Made by a program: the position numbers and the translations under genes. Below the pieces are notes generated by a model. It was not told the origin of the DNA, searched no databases, and saw nothing but the letters and a program-made list of their open reading frames with translations. Shown here piece after piece: positions 11,501 to 24,023 of a stretch of 64,000 nucleotides of DNA (its first letter is position 1; the number at the start of each line of letters is the position of its first letter). This stretch comes from Paraconiothyrium sp. Pb-2020 (Eukaryota > Ascomycota > Dothideomycetes > Pleosporales > Didymosphaeriaceae). The DNA lies in the NCBI GenBank assembly GCA_022419385.1, contig JAJUBI010000002.1, positions 1,116,001 through 1,180,000 of the forward strand, in the 5' to 3' direction.

Positions 11501-14500
11501 TTATGTCGGAGGTCATGAAGAAGCTTGTAGTTTTTATCGCCACGTTTGAGAGGGTATCCTGTCTCGTACTGGAAGGTAGGCTTGACGTCCTCGTCTTCTG
11601 CCTCGCCCAGTCCAGCATCGTCCTCTATGCCTTCAGTCTCCATGGCATCGCCATCTTCGTCTTCGTCGGCCGTTTCTTGATGCTGGTCATACCGGATATC
11701 GAACAGTACAGAGATACCAGATATAACGAGTCGCAGCAAGGTGATGTTCCGAGAGAGCTCATCCGACCAGTCCTTGCCCGTACCCTCTCGCTTGACCGGT
11801 GGCTCATCAGAAATCAAAGCAGTCAGAGCATTGATAGAGGTAGTGACTTGTGACTCGAACAACTTTACTGCAAAGTCAATCTCCTCAGCACTAGGCTTGT
11901 GCCACTTGATGTTCAATTGCTTTACATCTACCTGACGACCCCATGAGCTTGCGGTGAGACCTGTCTCAAGCTCATCATCTTCGTAGATGGAGTAATCGTT
12001 GGTGTAAGTGCATGTGATGTTGAGGAGAAGATGATGTATGAAGTTGGAAACATGGATCGTAGCTGCACCCCGAACGTTCTTCTGCATGTACTCTGCAAGT
12101 TCGAAGAGCTCATCTTTCCACTCCATGACGGCATCACCCACATGAACAACGCACATGCCCAAGATGCAGAGATACCAGACAAGTCCACGGTCTCGTGGAA
12201 GGACTTCGGCGCCTGTGGTTCGCGTTGAACCAGCTCCATTATCCTCAATCTCCGTGCGAATACCAGCAAAGAGATGGGGTAGCAGCCTTTTCAACGACTT
12301 CTCTGGATTCACCTTGACGAAGCTGTTGCAGATGAATGATATCGCATCACGAGCCTGGTGGATAACATGGTTCGTAATGAAGTTGGCAACCTTGTCCAGA
12401 GCAATATCGAATAGCTGTGGGGAAAGCGCCGCAAGCAGTGGCGTAAACGCTGCAGGCAGGTAGTTCGCCACGTTCTCTTCTGGCGAGCCGCTGCGTACCC
12501 GTGCAGCATCCGGTAGATTCTCCAGGAGAGTGAAGACTCGACCAAGGAAGGACAACAAGAATTCGGCAAGCCCTGTGGTCGATGATCGTAAAATCAACTC
12601 TTCCTCGTGATCACTGAGCTCCTGCTCGTAATCGATCTCGGCAAAACCTTTAGCGTTCTCTAACCGTTCCACCTGTTGAGTGATCCACTCCACAGCCAGG
12701 CCTGTGCCCACATTGACGCCTTCCATCGGTGTCGAGGTCCCCGAAGCTGACGTGGTGCCATTTGCGCCAGTCTTTTCTTGTGTGAGGTCATGGAACGGCA
12801 CCGTGTAACAAACACCTTGGATGTAACTGAGGGTCTGCACGGTCTTGTCCAGATCGTTGGGGTCAATTCCTGGGATGGCAAGTCCAAGCAAGGTTGTGAC
12901 GTGGCACCGATAGCCCTTCGTGCGTGCCATGATCTTCGAGAGCATTTGCAACGCCTTAATGGAGGAAATGGTTCGATGTACCTCAACCAAGCCTTGCATG
13001 GCCGGGTAAATCCGCTGCAATGCACCTGGCAATATGAGAGTCGGTTCAAGGTACGCAAGACCTTGCAGAGCGCTCTGTGAGTATAGCACAGCTCGCTCGC
13101 TTTTTGAGAAAATACCCATAAAAGTGACCTCTCGCAAACATAGCACGAACCGACGCTTGAGCGCATCGTTCAATTTGCGATTTTCGGGAACATTCATCTC
13201 TCCATTATGTTCCCTGTTCCACCGCAGAAGGAAGAAATCGGTCAGGTAGAACACGAGCTGTGCGAGCGATCGCGTCCAATTGCCGGAGTTCGAAGGGTGG
13301 TAGAACGTCTCAATAGCTTGGATAAGCCCCTCAAGCTTACTGAAAACGGAATCCTCGTGCTCCATGCAAGCGGGAGAGAAAGACATGACTATGATACGTG
13401 CGATATGGTGGGTAGAGGGATGTTTGCGCTGATCACGATCGAGCATGACTGCGAGGCCAGCGCCCAAGTCGACAGTGGTGCTGTATGGAGAGGTAGCTTG
13501 TCCAACAGGGATCTCGAGCAGACGCAGAATGGACGTAAAGACCAGAGAGCACTGCTCGCTGGTGAATAAGCCATACTGCGAGAATGAAACATGGCTCGCG
13601 GGAAGCAGTTCCCTTGCCATTCGTGACATGACGTCCATGAAGTGCGCATCGGCCAGTTTAGACCTGTTCACTAGTGACCACAGGTGGAAGAACAGAGGTA
13701 GGTACTCTTGTGGCTGCAGATCCTCCCTGTCCTCGGGTGGTATGCTCGTCGGCATTAACAGGTTGAGCAAACCGATGACGACGAATGCCCCCTCAGAGTA
13801 GGATGTGCTGAAGAATGGAAGAACCTCCTCAAGAATAGCGGGTATCTCTTGCGGGTCGAAGTAATATTGTGCAAATGTGCACAGCTTCGTCAACGTCCGA
13901 ATGTTTCGCTTGATGCTCGGGGGCGAGGAGCCTCCCGACTCGGAGGGGAGGACGAATGTCTTCAGTTCGCGGAAGAGCGGGCGCCAATCGAGCGTCAGGT
14001 CTTTACCGGGGCGCAGGTAGTGTTTCCGCCTGTCCACTTGTCAGCTATACTACTCTCTGAATTGCGGTCCCTGGGATTCTTGGAGCGGCTCACTTTGTCA
14101 GGGTCATGAACATGCTCGCAAAGCGCTCCGCGACCAGGTAATCCAACCCAGGAGCTAATGCTAGCTCGTAGTATAGGTTGACCATCTTTATCCGCGTGTC
14201 TCGTGGGATCTCAAATTTGAGCTGAATCCACCCTCGCAGCTCGCGCGTCCAATGCACTGCGCCTGGTGCAAAATCGCCAGCTGATATGGCAATGTACAGA
14301 TGCTTCAAGCATGTGTTCAGGTTCTCTACACGTTCGTTTGGAGGCTCTGCCTTGTATGGGAGGTATTCGAAGTATGGAAACGTCCGCGGTCGGCTGCGAT
14401 TCTGCTTTTCCTCGTCGGCGCCATTCGCATCGCCGTTGGTCTGGCGCCAGTCGCCGCCAGGTGAGGTCGCACGCGATGAATCTATCCCAGAGGCAGAATC

Positions 14501-14542
14501 GAGGGCCCCCAGTAGCTGCGATATCCGTTCGCTGACAGCCAT
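8525..14542 (-). CDS. BLM10: Proteasome activator BLM10 / PA200
   Basis: Exons 14542-14094, 14029-8638 and 8587-8525 give 1967 aa, typical for the family. The start is the ATG at 14542 (MAVSERISQLLG). Introns are 64 nt (14093-14030, GTGAGC...ACAG), joining TLT to KRKHYLRPGKDLTLDWRPLF, and 50 nt (8637-8588, GTAATG, ACTAAC, CAG). BLM10 is a HEAT-repeat solenoid that caps the 20S proteasome alpha ring and docks through its C-terminal residues. The middle and C-terminal Blm10 regions are intact. The small last exon encodes a Glu-rich helix ending in WKSYFA, so the penultimate residue is Phe, where yeast Blm10 and human PA200 have Tyr. Without splicing of the last intron the docking tail is lost. 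The gene is divergent from PSF3 across 922 bp. Confidence 0.95.
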
Positions 14543-15464
14543 GGTGCCGGGCGTGTGAGGCACACGGGTAGACCGTGCAATGAGGAAAGTCTAGGAACGG
14601 CTACTCATCCAAGAAACGAGGTCGAAAAGTGGTCGTATGCAATGCCAATCCTCCCACTGAAGGCAATGTTAGCAGCAGACAAGCAGTTGCGGAGGTTGCA
14701 GGCTGGGTGAGGCGAGGCCGCGCCGACACGAGACCACGTCGGTGGGTCAGGGTGGTGCTAATGACGTACGTTAAACCGTAGCAGCAGAGGGCGTCGAGGG
14801 CACAAGTGGTACTTGATATTTGTTTGGGGGCGGGGGATGCTCTTCAGCAGTTCATGTAGGTATCCGACGCCGCAATCCCCAGATGGAGCTATGACACTGG
14901 AGGATGCGTGCGCCTGCGCTTGACCGGAGTGAACTAGCACGAGCTAGGTACGCGCGAGCAGCCTTGTCGCGCCCAAACACGAGATTCACCAAACAGAGGG
15001 CCGAGATTTGACTTGCAGTATTGTGAAAGAGACGGGACGAGCAAAAGCCTGGGAGTTCCCGTAGCGACCATCGACATTGGGCACCCTCGGCGCGCTTTAT
15101 AACCGGGTCCGTAGGCATTCACCGACGCGCAATACTCGACGCTGGGGGCGACACAGGTAGGCAAAAGTGTACACGTCTTCTGCCATGCCGCAAACACGCA
15201 TCTTTCCTGTATTCCCACGCGACTCCATTACTTGCTCCTCGTAGTCGCTCCTTCCCATTTGTCTTGCGCCTTCCTCCTGCGACCGACATTATCTTCCCAC
15301 TGCTTTTGAATCTCGCTGCATAAACCCCTTCCGATTCATTGTTGCACAACACGCGACACGCTACACGCTAATTGCATTCATCACCGCGCATTCCCGAGCC
15401 TTCCTGATCCTTTAGTACCTCAACGCCGAAGTCGCTCCAAAATCTAATAAAACTCGCAGCAAGC
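14543..15464. promoter_or_regulatory. Divergent promoter region, BLM10 / PSF3
   Basis: 922 bp between the two start codons. Open frames on the minus strand here are under 95 codons and lack splice or motif support. The last 250 bp before PSF3 are pyrimidine-rich, as in many fungal leaders. Confidence 0.45.
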
Positions 15465-16168
15465 ATGACCTACTACGATGTCGATGCCATCCTCACAGAT
15501 GCTCAGGTGACCGCGTGCCACGCCCTCATTCGCCTATCCGCTGCTTACATATCTGATCTAGAAAGTACCATGCACCTTCGAGCTGACCGTTCCTGGACTG
15601 GGCTTCCTGGAAGGCAACATGAGCGGCGATATGAAGCAGGGCTCCAAAGTTGAGCTACCTCTCTGGCTAGGAGAGATGCTTGCCCTGTCGTACGGCCTCA
15701 CCATCTTTTATCCAGGACCTCGAAAAAGCAAGAACGCTAATTCTGCATCAACAGCCAAAGTTTAAGCACTGGCACATCCCTCGTGTCCCTCGACCACCCG
15801 TCAGCCCTCAGTGCCCGCGTGCTCAATGCTCTCAAGGCCGATGCGCGGACTGTCGATCTGAGGGCACTGGTGCCTCATTTCTACAACCTCGGTGCCCGCG
15901 TTCTGGAATTGTTCGAAGAGGAAGGAATGATTGAGGTGCTCAGCGACGCCTTCAAAGCCAGGGCCGCCGTGATAGCTGATCAAGCTCACAATCCGCGCGG
16001 GGCTCTTGGAGAAGGCGCTGACTTTATGCGAGGTCTAGATGAAAATGAGAGGCAGCGTGAGTAGCCCCTAAGACTGCTCCCACCAAGTGGCTAACCGTCG
16101 TAGTGTTTAGAGCTTCGCACGATAGTGCAAAGGCGGTGCGAACGTGGATGACTGACCTCAAGACGTGA
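15465..16168 (+). CDS. PSF3: GINS complex subunit Psf3
   Basis: Four small exons, 15465-15506, 15562-15689, 15755-16056 and 16104-16168, give 178 aa. Introns are 55, 65 and 47 nt with good donors and branch sites, and the phases agree. The N-terminus MTYYDVDAILTDAQ joins to KVPCTFELTVPGLGFLEG, then VELPLWLGEML, then RTVDLRALVPHFYNLG and NPRGALGEGADFMRGLDENE, ending with HDSAKAVRTWMTDL. These are the conserved blocks of fungal Psf3. GINS (Sld5, Psf1, Psf2, Psf3) binds MCM2-7 and Cdc45 to form the replicative helicase in the nucleus. No single open frame covers the gene, so frame-based calling would break it up. Confidence 0.93.
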
Positions 16169-17121
16169 AGGCAGCATGTGTCTCAGAAGTCCAAACAACC
16201 GAGCGCAGCAAGTGCATGATGAAATAAGGGTTCCCCATTAGTGCTTGGAGGTGTGGGACTTGAAAGTCTGTCAGACGGAACATGTGTCGCCTGCCTCGTA
16301 TCCACTTCATGGCTTATACCCTCATGGCACGAAACCGCAGAGGCATTTGCGAGAAGTCGGGAATGAAACAATAAGCCACCAACGACGATGATGACTTCTC
16401 GCAACAATATACCACTAGCGATAGCAGAGACAGGTGGAAGCAATCGAGGTTTCATATACCCTGGAATATTCATTACTTTTCAGCGTTAAGACAACTAATG
16501 CACGTGAGAGTCGTGACAATGGTGGTTCTCAGGAAGTTGAGGTTAGAGCAAACGAAAAAATGGTGACTGTCAATCCCACGAGGATCTATTACTACTGAAG
16601 TCACGGCATCTTTTCTTTATGACACCACGATATCTACATCTATGTTTGGGATTCTGAGGAGCGATGACATGACCTGCGCTCCAAGCTACTGATTGTCCCA
16701 ACAGGGCTACAGGCTGTAAATAGATATGCGCATTCTATAGGCCTCCTTCTTTCCTCGGTTCCAGCTTTGAGGTTCATGGGCATTTCCAATGCGACAGAAG
16801 ACCGAGCAGCCTAATAGTAAAGTAAAGGTAGACTGGCTGGAATGATCTGACTATCTAATCGTAGAAGTTGCTTACTGGGTAGGTCTTGTGGTCAGAGACC
16901 GAGTATGACCGCACAGACGATAGCCGAGAGCAAAAATTGTCACAGCTATTACCTGGGTCTCATACATTCTGCATTCATCACAGGCAGTGAAACAGGACTG
17001 CAAAAGTGTGTGCACAAGGTAGCTATCAGAGGCCTACCTTAATATTACAATGCAATTACCTGGTATATAACTTTCGCTAAGAACGCTGTCAAATCATAAC
17101 AATCGAGGCTGCTCATCGCAT
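16169..17121. other. Intergenic between convergent genes, about 950 bp
   Basis: It contains a 96-codon minus-strand ATG frame (16473-16183) with one hydrophobic stretch but no homologous look or flanking splice sites. I do not call it a gene. The rest is AT-richer and featureless. Confidence 0.45.
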
Positions 17122-18876
17122 TCATCGCATAACGGCGCCGAGGTTACTGTTCTGCAAGATTATGGCCAACTGCTCTGGCGGATATCCTAGGAAGACGGGT
17201 CCGTTGAACACCATTTGAGGGATCACAGTCGGTGCCGTCGGCGAAGGGGTACAGTCGGGTTCATGCTTAGGGTCTGGGGAAGAGTCGGGTTCAGGCTGAG
17301 GCTGTTCTGCAGGCTTCGGATCCACTGGCTGCGCCAGCGACGATGCAGGGGCGTCTGTGATAGCGGCATGCACCGTCTCTGCGACAATACCTCGTTCCTG
17401 TACTTTCGACCCGTCGCCTTTGACCATGTGACCGAACGGGCAACCTCCTGTTTTCTTAGGGGGGGTCTCACCGATGGGCCGGGTCGTATCAAGTGGAAGT
17501 TGAGGCGAAGCAGTTGCGGCTGAGCCCACTGACGACGAACTTTCGGCGTCAGTGTATTTGGCGGGAACATGGATACCCCATGGTCGGCTGGGCGACTCGC
17601 CAACCCGAATCTCTTTGAGAGGACGATCAAAGCGAGGCGATCTCGTTTCATCCGGTGTCAGTTCAGGTTCTTCTACTTCTTCTTTCTCAGAGATGCTGTT
17701 CTGGAGACTCGCCGTCACTGCCGTAGCCCACTTTTCCACTTTGGCATCGGTCTTCGTCTCGTCTTCAGGTGCGACTGGACCCTCCTCAACGTCCTCCGGT
17801 TCCTCTGGAAGCCATGCTTGATGCTTCTGACCCAGTCCCTGTATCATACTAACAAGGTCGCCATACTTGCGATCAAGCTCCTGTACGCTGTTCGTATTGC
17901 TCTGGAAGCGATTAATGCATACTTCATGGCTTCGTGGTAACTCGTGCTTGTGCTTCTGGAAATACTTTGCAACGTCTTGTGGGTCATGTTGGTCGAGGAA
18001 ACGTATCGGGCATACGCCAGCTGAACCTTCCGCAGAAACAGAAGCCGAGGCAGCAGAGGCAGGGTCATCGATACCGCATATCTCAGCCCTAATAGGGTCG
18101 GTGAATGAAGGTCGCTTAGACCTGCGCCCTTTCTGGCTCATGCGGGAGATGGAGCTGCGAGGAGTAGCTAGTGGGCTCTGTCTACCACTGTTCGCAGCAA
18201 ACGGACAACCGAGCTTGCTAGGTGTCCCGCTTGTAGTGAAGTCTTTCTCTATCGAGGAGGCCATGTCTGCATTTGTCTGTATTCGAAGAGGTGTCGGCCG
18301 CCGGTCTGCCGAGGGCCCATTCCAGATCTTCACGCCAGAATCAACGACAGGGTTGCGCAAACCTGCTACAGTTGACTCGGCTTGCTTGATGAGGACGGCA
18401 TTGTTTTTCCGCTCGGCATCGTCACTCTGGGCTATCTGATCGATCCACGACACAGGTGGGCGCTGTAAATCTAGTGCTACATGCTCGAGGTCTTGGAGGA
18501 AAACTAGGTGGTCTTGTGCGAGAGTATCGGGGGTGAAACGTTTCAGTAGATCTAGATACTTGGAGAAGTCAGAGCCGGTACACTAATGAAGAGACAAGTA
18601 TATTGAGCAAAGATAGGCGTATATCAGTAAGTGGTAAAAGGTTGTCTGTCAAAGTCGCAAGCGACTACAGGTCTAGAGCTAAAGATTTTTCATCATGAAA
18701 AGGGATGCCAAAATGAAAAGAAGACTGTAACATACCTGCTGCTTAGCCCAAGACAGCTTGCTCTCTAGCTGTCGTTGCTGTGCGAGCAATACCTGATATT
18801 CCCCGCTCAATGCTTCGAACCCTTCAATAAGCTGCTCCGCTAGGTGTTGCACAACGGCTTGTGGCTGGGAGGGCAT
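17122..18876 (-). CDS. Uncharacterised fungal protein with three Cys-Pro motifs
   Basis: Exons 18876-18736 and 18582-17122 give 533 aa; the intron is 153 nt, longer than most here. The start ATG at 18876 precedes a helical N-terminus (VVQHLAEQLIEGFEALSGEY) likely to form a coiled coil. The central part is disordered and basic-phosphosite-like. Three short Cys-Pro motifs occur at about residues 173 (LGCPFA), 238 (VCPIRF) and 428 (GGCPFGHM). The second leads into a His-rich conserved-looking block (DQHDPQDVAKYF, then HKHELPRSHEVC). The C-terminus (residues about 505-533) is a hydrophobic patch, FNGPVFLGYPPEQL. Cys-Pro is the core of heme-regulatory motifs, which suggests but does not prove heme or metal sensing. 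I recall similar unnamed proteins in other filamentous ascomycetes. No enzyme domain is visible. Confidence 0.78.
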
Positions 18877-19400
18877 CGCTAACACAATAAAAGGCGATAA
18901 AGGGATGCACAAAACAAGAGGCGCAGGTTAGTGGGGGAGAGGCCAGCTCCATAGACGAACAAATGCTACCTGGCTTGACACACAACCGCTGACGAAGCTT
19001 GCTGAGTTGTTGGAGGGCAAGCAAGGATCGGACAAGGAGCCAAAATCCGAGCCGAGCCCTTGGAGTGCCAAGATTCACGTGATCTGCTGCAGCCGATAGC
19101 CGCAACTACACCAGGGTTTCTGCCACGTTGGGAAAGATCGCCCCGACGTTTCGCCGCGGTTTCTTGTAAGTTCTGGGGAGTCGCGTCACAGCCGGTACTC
19201 CGCCTCTCTGCAGCGCCCAGAGACACGTAAACTTGCCATTGAAGCGTATTCTTATACAACATGCCGCCCATTCCATAATTGCCTCACTTTCGCCTCTGCA
19301 ATTTAAGCGTTCTTGATCGCATTTTCCGCCTGTCGCTCGCTATTGCAGCTCTAGAAATACCTGAATATTCCACCTTAGACACCCCAACAAAAAGCCCACA
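18877..19400. promoter_or_regulatory. Divergent promoter region, Cys-Pro protein / RER2
   Basis: 524 bp between divergent start codons. No distinct element can be named; no further coding signal. Confidence 0.4.
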
Positions 19401-20591
19401 ATGGCTTCGCTCCACAAACACGGGATATCCAGATGGTTCGCATACTCGCCACCAGTCGCCTGGACTGTCCGGCAACTACGAGAGCTGCTCATCGGCGCTC
19501 TTAGACAGGGCCCGATACCCCAGCATGTAGCATTCGTAATGGACGGAAACAGACGTTTCGCTCGCGAGCAACACATTGAGACGGTGGAGGGACACAACAT
19601 GGGGTTCGAAGCCCTCGCACGTGTATGATACCCGAGACCAAGAAGCTCGGTTCAGTCAAAGCTGATCATATCCCGCCAGATCCTGGAAGTTTGCTACAAA
19701 GCCGGCGTCAAGGTGGTTACCATTTATGCCTTTAGCATTGAGAACTTCAAGCGCTCGAAACACGAAGTAGACGCTCTTATGGAACTGGCGAAGCTCAAAC
19801 TCGGGCAGCTGGCAGAGCACGGAGCCCTGCTCGACCGTTACGGTGCTTCAATTCGCATTCTGGGGAACCGCGAGCTGGTGAAGCCCGATGTTATAGAAGC
19901 GATTGACAAAGCGGTTTCCATCACCGCTCACAACAAGAGGTATGTCTTAGGTACGCACCACCGCTGTCCTGACTGACTTGCTGGCAGAGCGATCCTGAAT
20001 GTTTGCTTTCCGTATACCTCGCGAGACGAAATTACGACGGCTATCAAGTCAACCGTTGAACAGTATAGCACAACCCTAGATAATCTTCAGACACCCTCGA
20101 AACGCACCTTTTCAGAATCGCACATTACCCAGCAGATCCGGAAGCAGATGCTGGAGGAGGATACAGACGGCAGATCCGCACTACAGGAGTCGCGATCCAC
20201 ATCGCCTTCTTCTCTTAAGGAAGCCAAGTCGGTGGAAGGAGGCCATTCGTCATCCACCACAACGGCGATAAACGCATCAGACAAGGATGATGGCCATATA
20301 ACAGCACCGTCGTTCCCGGATCCCGAGACCATAACAGCGGAAACGCTAAACGACCACATGCTGACTGCCGGCGCGCCACCTCTAGATTTGTTGATTCGAA
20401 CCTCCGGAGTGGAACGACTGAGCGACTTCATGTTATGGCAATGCCATGAAAATACTTCGATTGTTTTCCTGAAGTGTCTGTGGCCAGAGTTCGATTTATG
20501 GCAGTTCCTCCCGGTCTTGGTGGAATGGCAATGGCAGCAGAAGAAGCTACAAGAGCAGCAGAAATCCCGCGCGCGTTCGAAAGCAGAGTGA
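19401..20591 (+). CDS. RER2: Dehydrodolichyl diphosphate synthase (cis-prenyltransferase)
   Basis: Exons 19401-19622, 19680-19939 and 19988-20591 give 361 aa; introns are 57 and 48 nt. The catalytic P-loop motif HVAFVMDGNRRFA places the essential Asp at residue 48, followed by EGHNMGFEAL. The signature RTSGVERLSDFMLWQC and the C-terminal LWPEFDLWQFLPVL complete the UPP-synthase fold. The enzyme condenses isopentenyl diphosphate onto farnesyl diphosphate to make long-chain polyprenyl diphosphates, the precursor of dolichol for N-glycosylation, O-mannosylation and GPI synthesis at the ER. A polar, Ser/Asp/Glu-rich insertion of roughly 70-90 residues sits before NDHMLTAGAPPLDLLI; similar insertions occur in other filamentous fungi to my knowledge. 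RER2 and SRT1-type paralogues cannot be separated here. Confidence 0.9.
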
Positions 20592-21257
20592 ATCGGTTTG
20601 CGGCTGGTCGTAGAGCCACCAGAGGAAGCAGAAAGTGAGCCGGGCGGGTGGTTAGTTCCTATTGATACCCAATGACATGCAATCACGCGCTGAAATCGGA
20701 GCCCGGGATAGCCTCTTTCCAATGCATAAGCGCATGTTGCTTTTTGCGCGAGAGAAAGCCACGGCTCTCCGAACAGCTGTAGAAATGCGATTAGAACGCG
20801 ATCAGCGGTGAGGTGAGCGAATGTGCTCGCGGCCGGTGGTTGACTGATGCGCGCTCGAGGACAGCTGAGAACAGCGCCTCGATGGACGCGTCCATCCCAC
20901 GCCGTCTTTGGCTTTGATCGCGCCGTAACCGAAAGGGGTCAGCTGGTTCAGCTAGCGGCCCCGGTCTACCTCGTACCTTGGGCGCTCGAGACTCTAGGTA
21001 GGTCCCCGAACGTCATCTTAGTCTGCTCTGAATCAAAAATCACAAAACGCCTATCGCATCCGCCTTTCGGTTTGGTCATCTGCTTCCACCCCTCTTTTGT
21101 CCCATCCCTCCTTTGTCTCCACCATCAGGGTACATTGAACCGTCATAGCAAGCTCGAGACCAGTGAATAAATTCGTGACCACTTTTACCTCAGCTACATG
21201 AGGAATTAAATCAGTTGAAACCTATATCTGATCCATCAATTGCACTGGTCACCAACC
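20592..21257. other. Intergenic, about 670 bp
   Basis: Lies between two same-strand genes. A 107-codon frame (20847-21170) has no motif and unlikely composition. Nothing else is seen. Confidence 0.4.
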
Positions 21258-22272
21258 ATGCCGGCTACGTTTCTCACCTTACCATTGGAACTTCGAGAAC
21301 TTATCTATGAAGAAATCTTCAGCTCGATTACCATTCGGCACGGGTTCCGCACCAGCTCGTCGAATCGCACGGCTCTACTTCAAACTTGCAAACAAATACA
21401 CCAAGAAGCATGGCGACATCTCCCTCTCAATGTACGCTTCCACTTCCGAGGGACCGAGACGATGTTAGACACGCTTCTGAGTGTCGATCAGGCCGTGATC
21501 ACACGGCTTCGTCATATCCGCATCAAATCGTTCCCGTTTCCGCTATACAATAGCGGAAGACCGGACTACTACCCAACGTATAACTTCTGCAATGCTTTGT
21601 CTCTGCTTCCTGGCCTGCATCTTGAGCAACTTGTTGTCGAGGATTCCTTCCACGGCTTTGGGCTTGTTGACACCTGGAGAGATGTTGTTACGTACTTCGA
21701 CATCGAAAGCCTTATCAAGTGCGATGCGTGGAAGGAGCTCATCTACATTACGCCCAACACCGATTTTCTTGCTTCGGGGTACGACCACCGCAGGAAAAGA
21801 GTTGCGCAGCCGGAAGACTGGGATGCTTTGCTGAAAAAGCAGGACGGAGAGAAGTCTGGCGCTGAAGTCCAGATGTGGATAATACCGGATAGCGGCAATG
21901 GCTCTGCGCAAGAGGGTGCTGCCCGGCCTTGGGCCGCACAGCCAGGCCACGTAGTGATTGAGGATATGAGCCTTGCCACCCCAGACCAAGATCTTCGAGG
22001 TGAAGTCCACATCGTTGCCCGTAGAGGGAGGAGAGCACCGTACATTCAGAAGGGTCTGGCCCTGAACAAGACTTGGAAGGAGCTCAAAACAAAGGAAGGC
22101 GGTTTCGCACAAGAAGGTTAGTTATAGCAAACTTTACGCAATTTGGACGCGCATGTACTCATCTACTCCAGACTGGACGCCATACTATAATGACATGGCC
22201 GATGCCATCGGATGGATATACGGTGGCTGGGGACGTCGCATGCAGCTCGCCAATGCAGCGCTCAACTATTAA
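21258..22272 (+). CDS. 2EXR / F-box-like domain protein
   Basis: Exons 21258-22116 and 22172-22272 give 319 aa. The start ATG at 21258 leads directly into FLTLPLELRELIYEEIF, the LPxELRxxIY motif of the fungal 2EXR/F-box-like family, followed by ALLQTCKQIHQEA, the usual second conserved block. The rest has no catalytic motif. A 55-nt intron (22117-22171, GTTAGT...CCAG) adds a second exon encoding a 33-residue aromatic, Gly-rich tail with WTPYYNDMADAIGWIYGGWG; without it the frame stops at once after the donor. Function is unknown; such proteins are very numerous in Pezizomycotina and may be substrate adaptors, which is inference. Confidence 0.78.
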
Positions 22273-22589
22273 TCCTCTCAACCGTTTTGAAATTGCCGGC
22301 CATGTGTTTGATCTGCCCAGCTCATATGCGGATCTTGTGAGATTGCGCCGCAACTGGCGACGGTGCCGTTCTGGGGACATGTTTCGGTCTCCAACAGCCG
22401 GGTATTTATCCTACGCCATCCCCTGCATTTTGTATAACAGCCGCAGAGTAGGAAATCTGGGGATGATCGATATGAGGATGATCTTCACGTGTGGAATTCC
22501 GGGAGTCCGGGTGCAGATGTCATCTGTTCAGAAACATGTCCCAATTTTAAAGGGTTCACTTCTCCACTTGGTGGCTGGTCTACCATGCA
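22273..22589. other. Short intergenic stretch before the GT25 gene
   Basis: 317 bp. Open frames run across it but none has a motif or plausible splice link. It should hold the GT25 promoter. Confidence 0.4.
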
Positions 22590-23985
22590 ATGGCAGGCAT
22601 GCCGTCACCGAGCCACGGCCGTGACCAGCGTATCTTGTGTGCATTGGTCTTCTTTCTGGCTTTCACTCTTTTTCTCCTGAGGTTTGGAGATGGCGTCAGC
22701 GCAAGTTTTTCCTCCGAAGATAGATCACCCAGAAGCATCGCCAATGAGACGCTTGGTGTAAGCAACAATTCCTAATAAATGCACGTCCCACTTCACAATC
22801 GTATGACTGAGCAACTGGCAGTTCGAAAAGATCTTCGTGGTGAACATACCATGGCGGACAGATCGGAAAGATGCCATGTCCCTAGCTGCTGCGTACAGTC
22901 GGCTCAAGCTCGAATGGGTGGAAGGGTGGCAGGCAAAGGCCATTCGGGACAAGGCGTACCCACCCGGAAATCACCGGAGTGTGAGCTCTGGTAATCTGGG
23001 CAGTTGGCGAGCACATATGGATGTGATGCGAGAGTAAGTCAGCGAGGGTTTGCGTGTCCTCACGCAATAGGTCTTATACCGGGTGTCCCTCAATCGCAAC
23101 CCCTAGTAACAACTTCAACAAACAGCTAATGACCGGAAATCTCATGACTCTGAAATTCCGAAACTAATTTTAACCAGGATCGTCGTTCAAAATCTATCCA
23201 CTGCATTGGTACTCGAAGATGATGTCGACTGGGACGTTCGCATCCGCACACAGCTCCTCTCCTTCAGCCATGCCACACGCAAGCTCTCATCACTCACGCG
23301 AGAGCTAGAATTTGAACAGAATATACCTCCTACCTTCGAAACCAAGTCCCAAAATCCAATCGAACTCGCGAAACGCTCATCCCTGCCCCTCGTGTCCACG
23401 GTCATACCGATAGACGCGTACGGGCGCGATTGGGACGTTCTTTGGCTCGGTCACTGCGGTGCCAGCCTACCCCAACCTTCGCCAGCCCATCCGAATCGCC
23501 TTATGTTGTTGAACGATGTAACCGTGCCTGCGCCAAAACACCTCCGTCTCCGTGAATCCTCGCCACCCGATCCTGTGGCAACGCTTTATCCACCACACAC
23601 GCGGGTCTACCACCAGACTTCGAACAGCACACTTTGCACGCTAGCCTACGCCGTCACGCAGCGCGGCGCCCGCAAGATCCTATTTGAGCTCGGAGTTCGG
23701 GATCTTTCCAAAGGCTTCGACTTCGCACTGTCGGATTATTGCGGAGGATTGGTCAAGGGCGAAGAAAGCAAACGGTATGGTGTAGAGAGGAGATTTGATT
23801 GTGTGACTGTACAACCGCCGCTGTTCAGCCATCATTGGGATGAAAGGGGTAATAGCGACATCATGGGGTTGGGAATGGGAGGAAGGCCGGAGGTGGGGAG
23901 TCGCTATGTTATCAGAAGTATGAGGGCGAATTTGGAAGATTTCGGGGAGGGGAGTGATACGCTGTTTGAGCAGTGGAATGATTGA
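22590..23985 (+). CDS. Glycosyltransferase family 25 protein (type II membrane)
   Basis: Exons 22590-22757, 22822-23033 and 23178-23985 give 395 aa; introns are 64 and 144 nt. A short basic N-terminus is followed by one hydrophobic signal-anchor (ILCALVFFLAFTLFLL, about residues 16-31), so the catalytic domain should face the Golgi or ER lumen. GT25 features are KIFVVNIPWRTDRKDAM (donor-site start), GNLGSWRAHMDVMRE, and the metal-binding acidic motif LEDDVDW around residues 139-145. Later blocks include DVLWLGHCGA and TLAYAVTQRGARKIL. GT25 enzymes transfer sugars such as galactose in bacterial LPS or collagen modification; the fungal acceptor is unknown. Its stop is only 38 bp from the stop of the next, convergent gene. 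Confidence 0.85.
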
Positions 23986-24023
23986 CCGAACTACTCTAGG
24001 AAGGGTGGCTTCATAGTCTGGCA

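Noticed and set aside
16183..16473. 96-codon minus-strand ATG frame with a hydrophobic stretch
   Set aside because: No homology-like motif, no splice context, and it lies in the shared 3' flank of two convergent genes.
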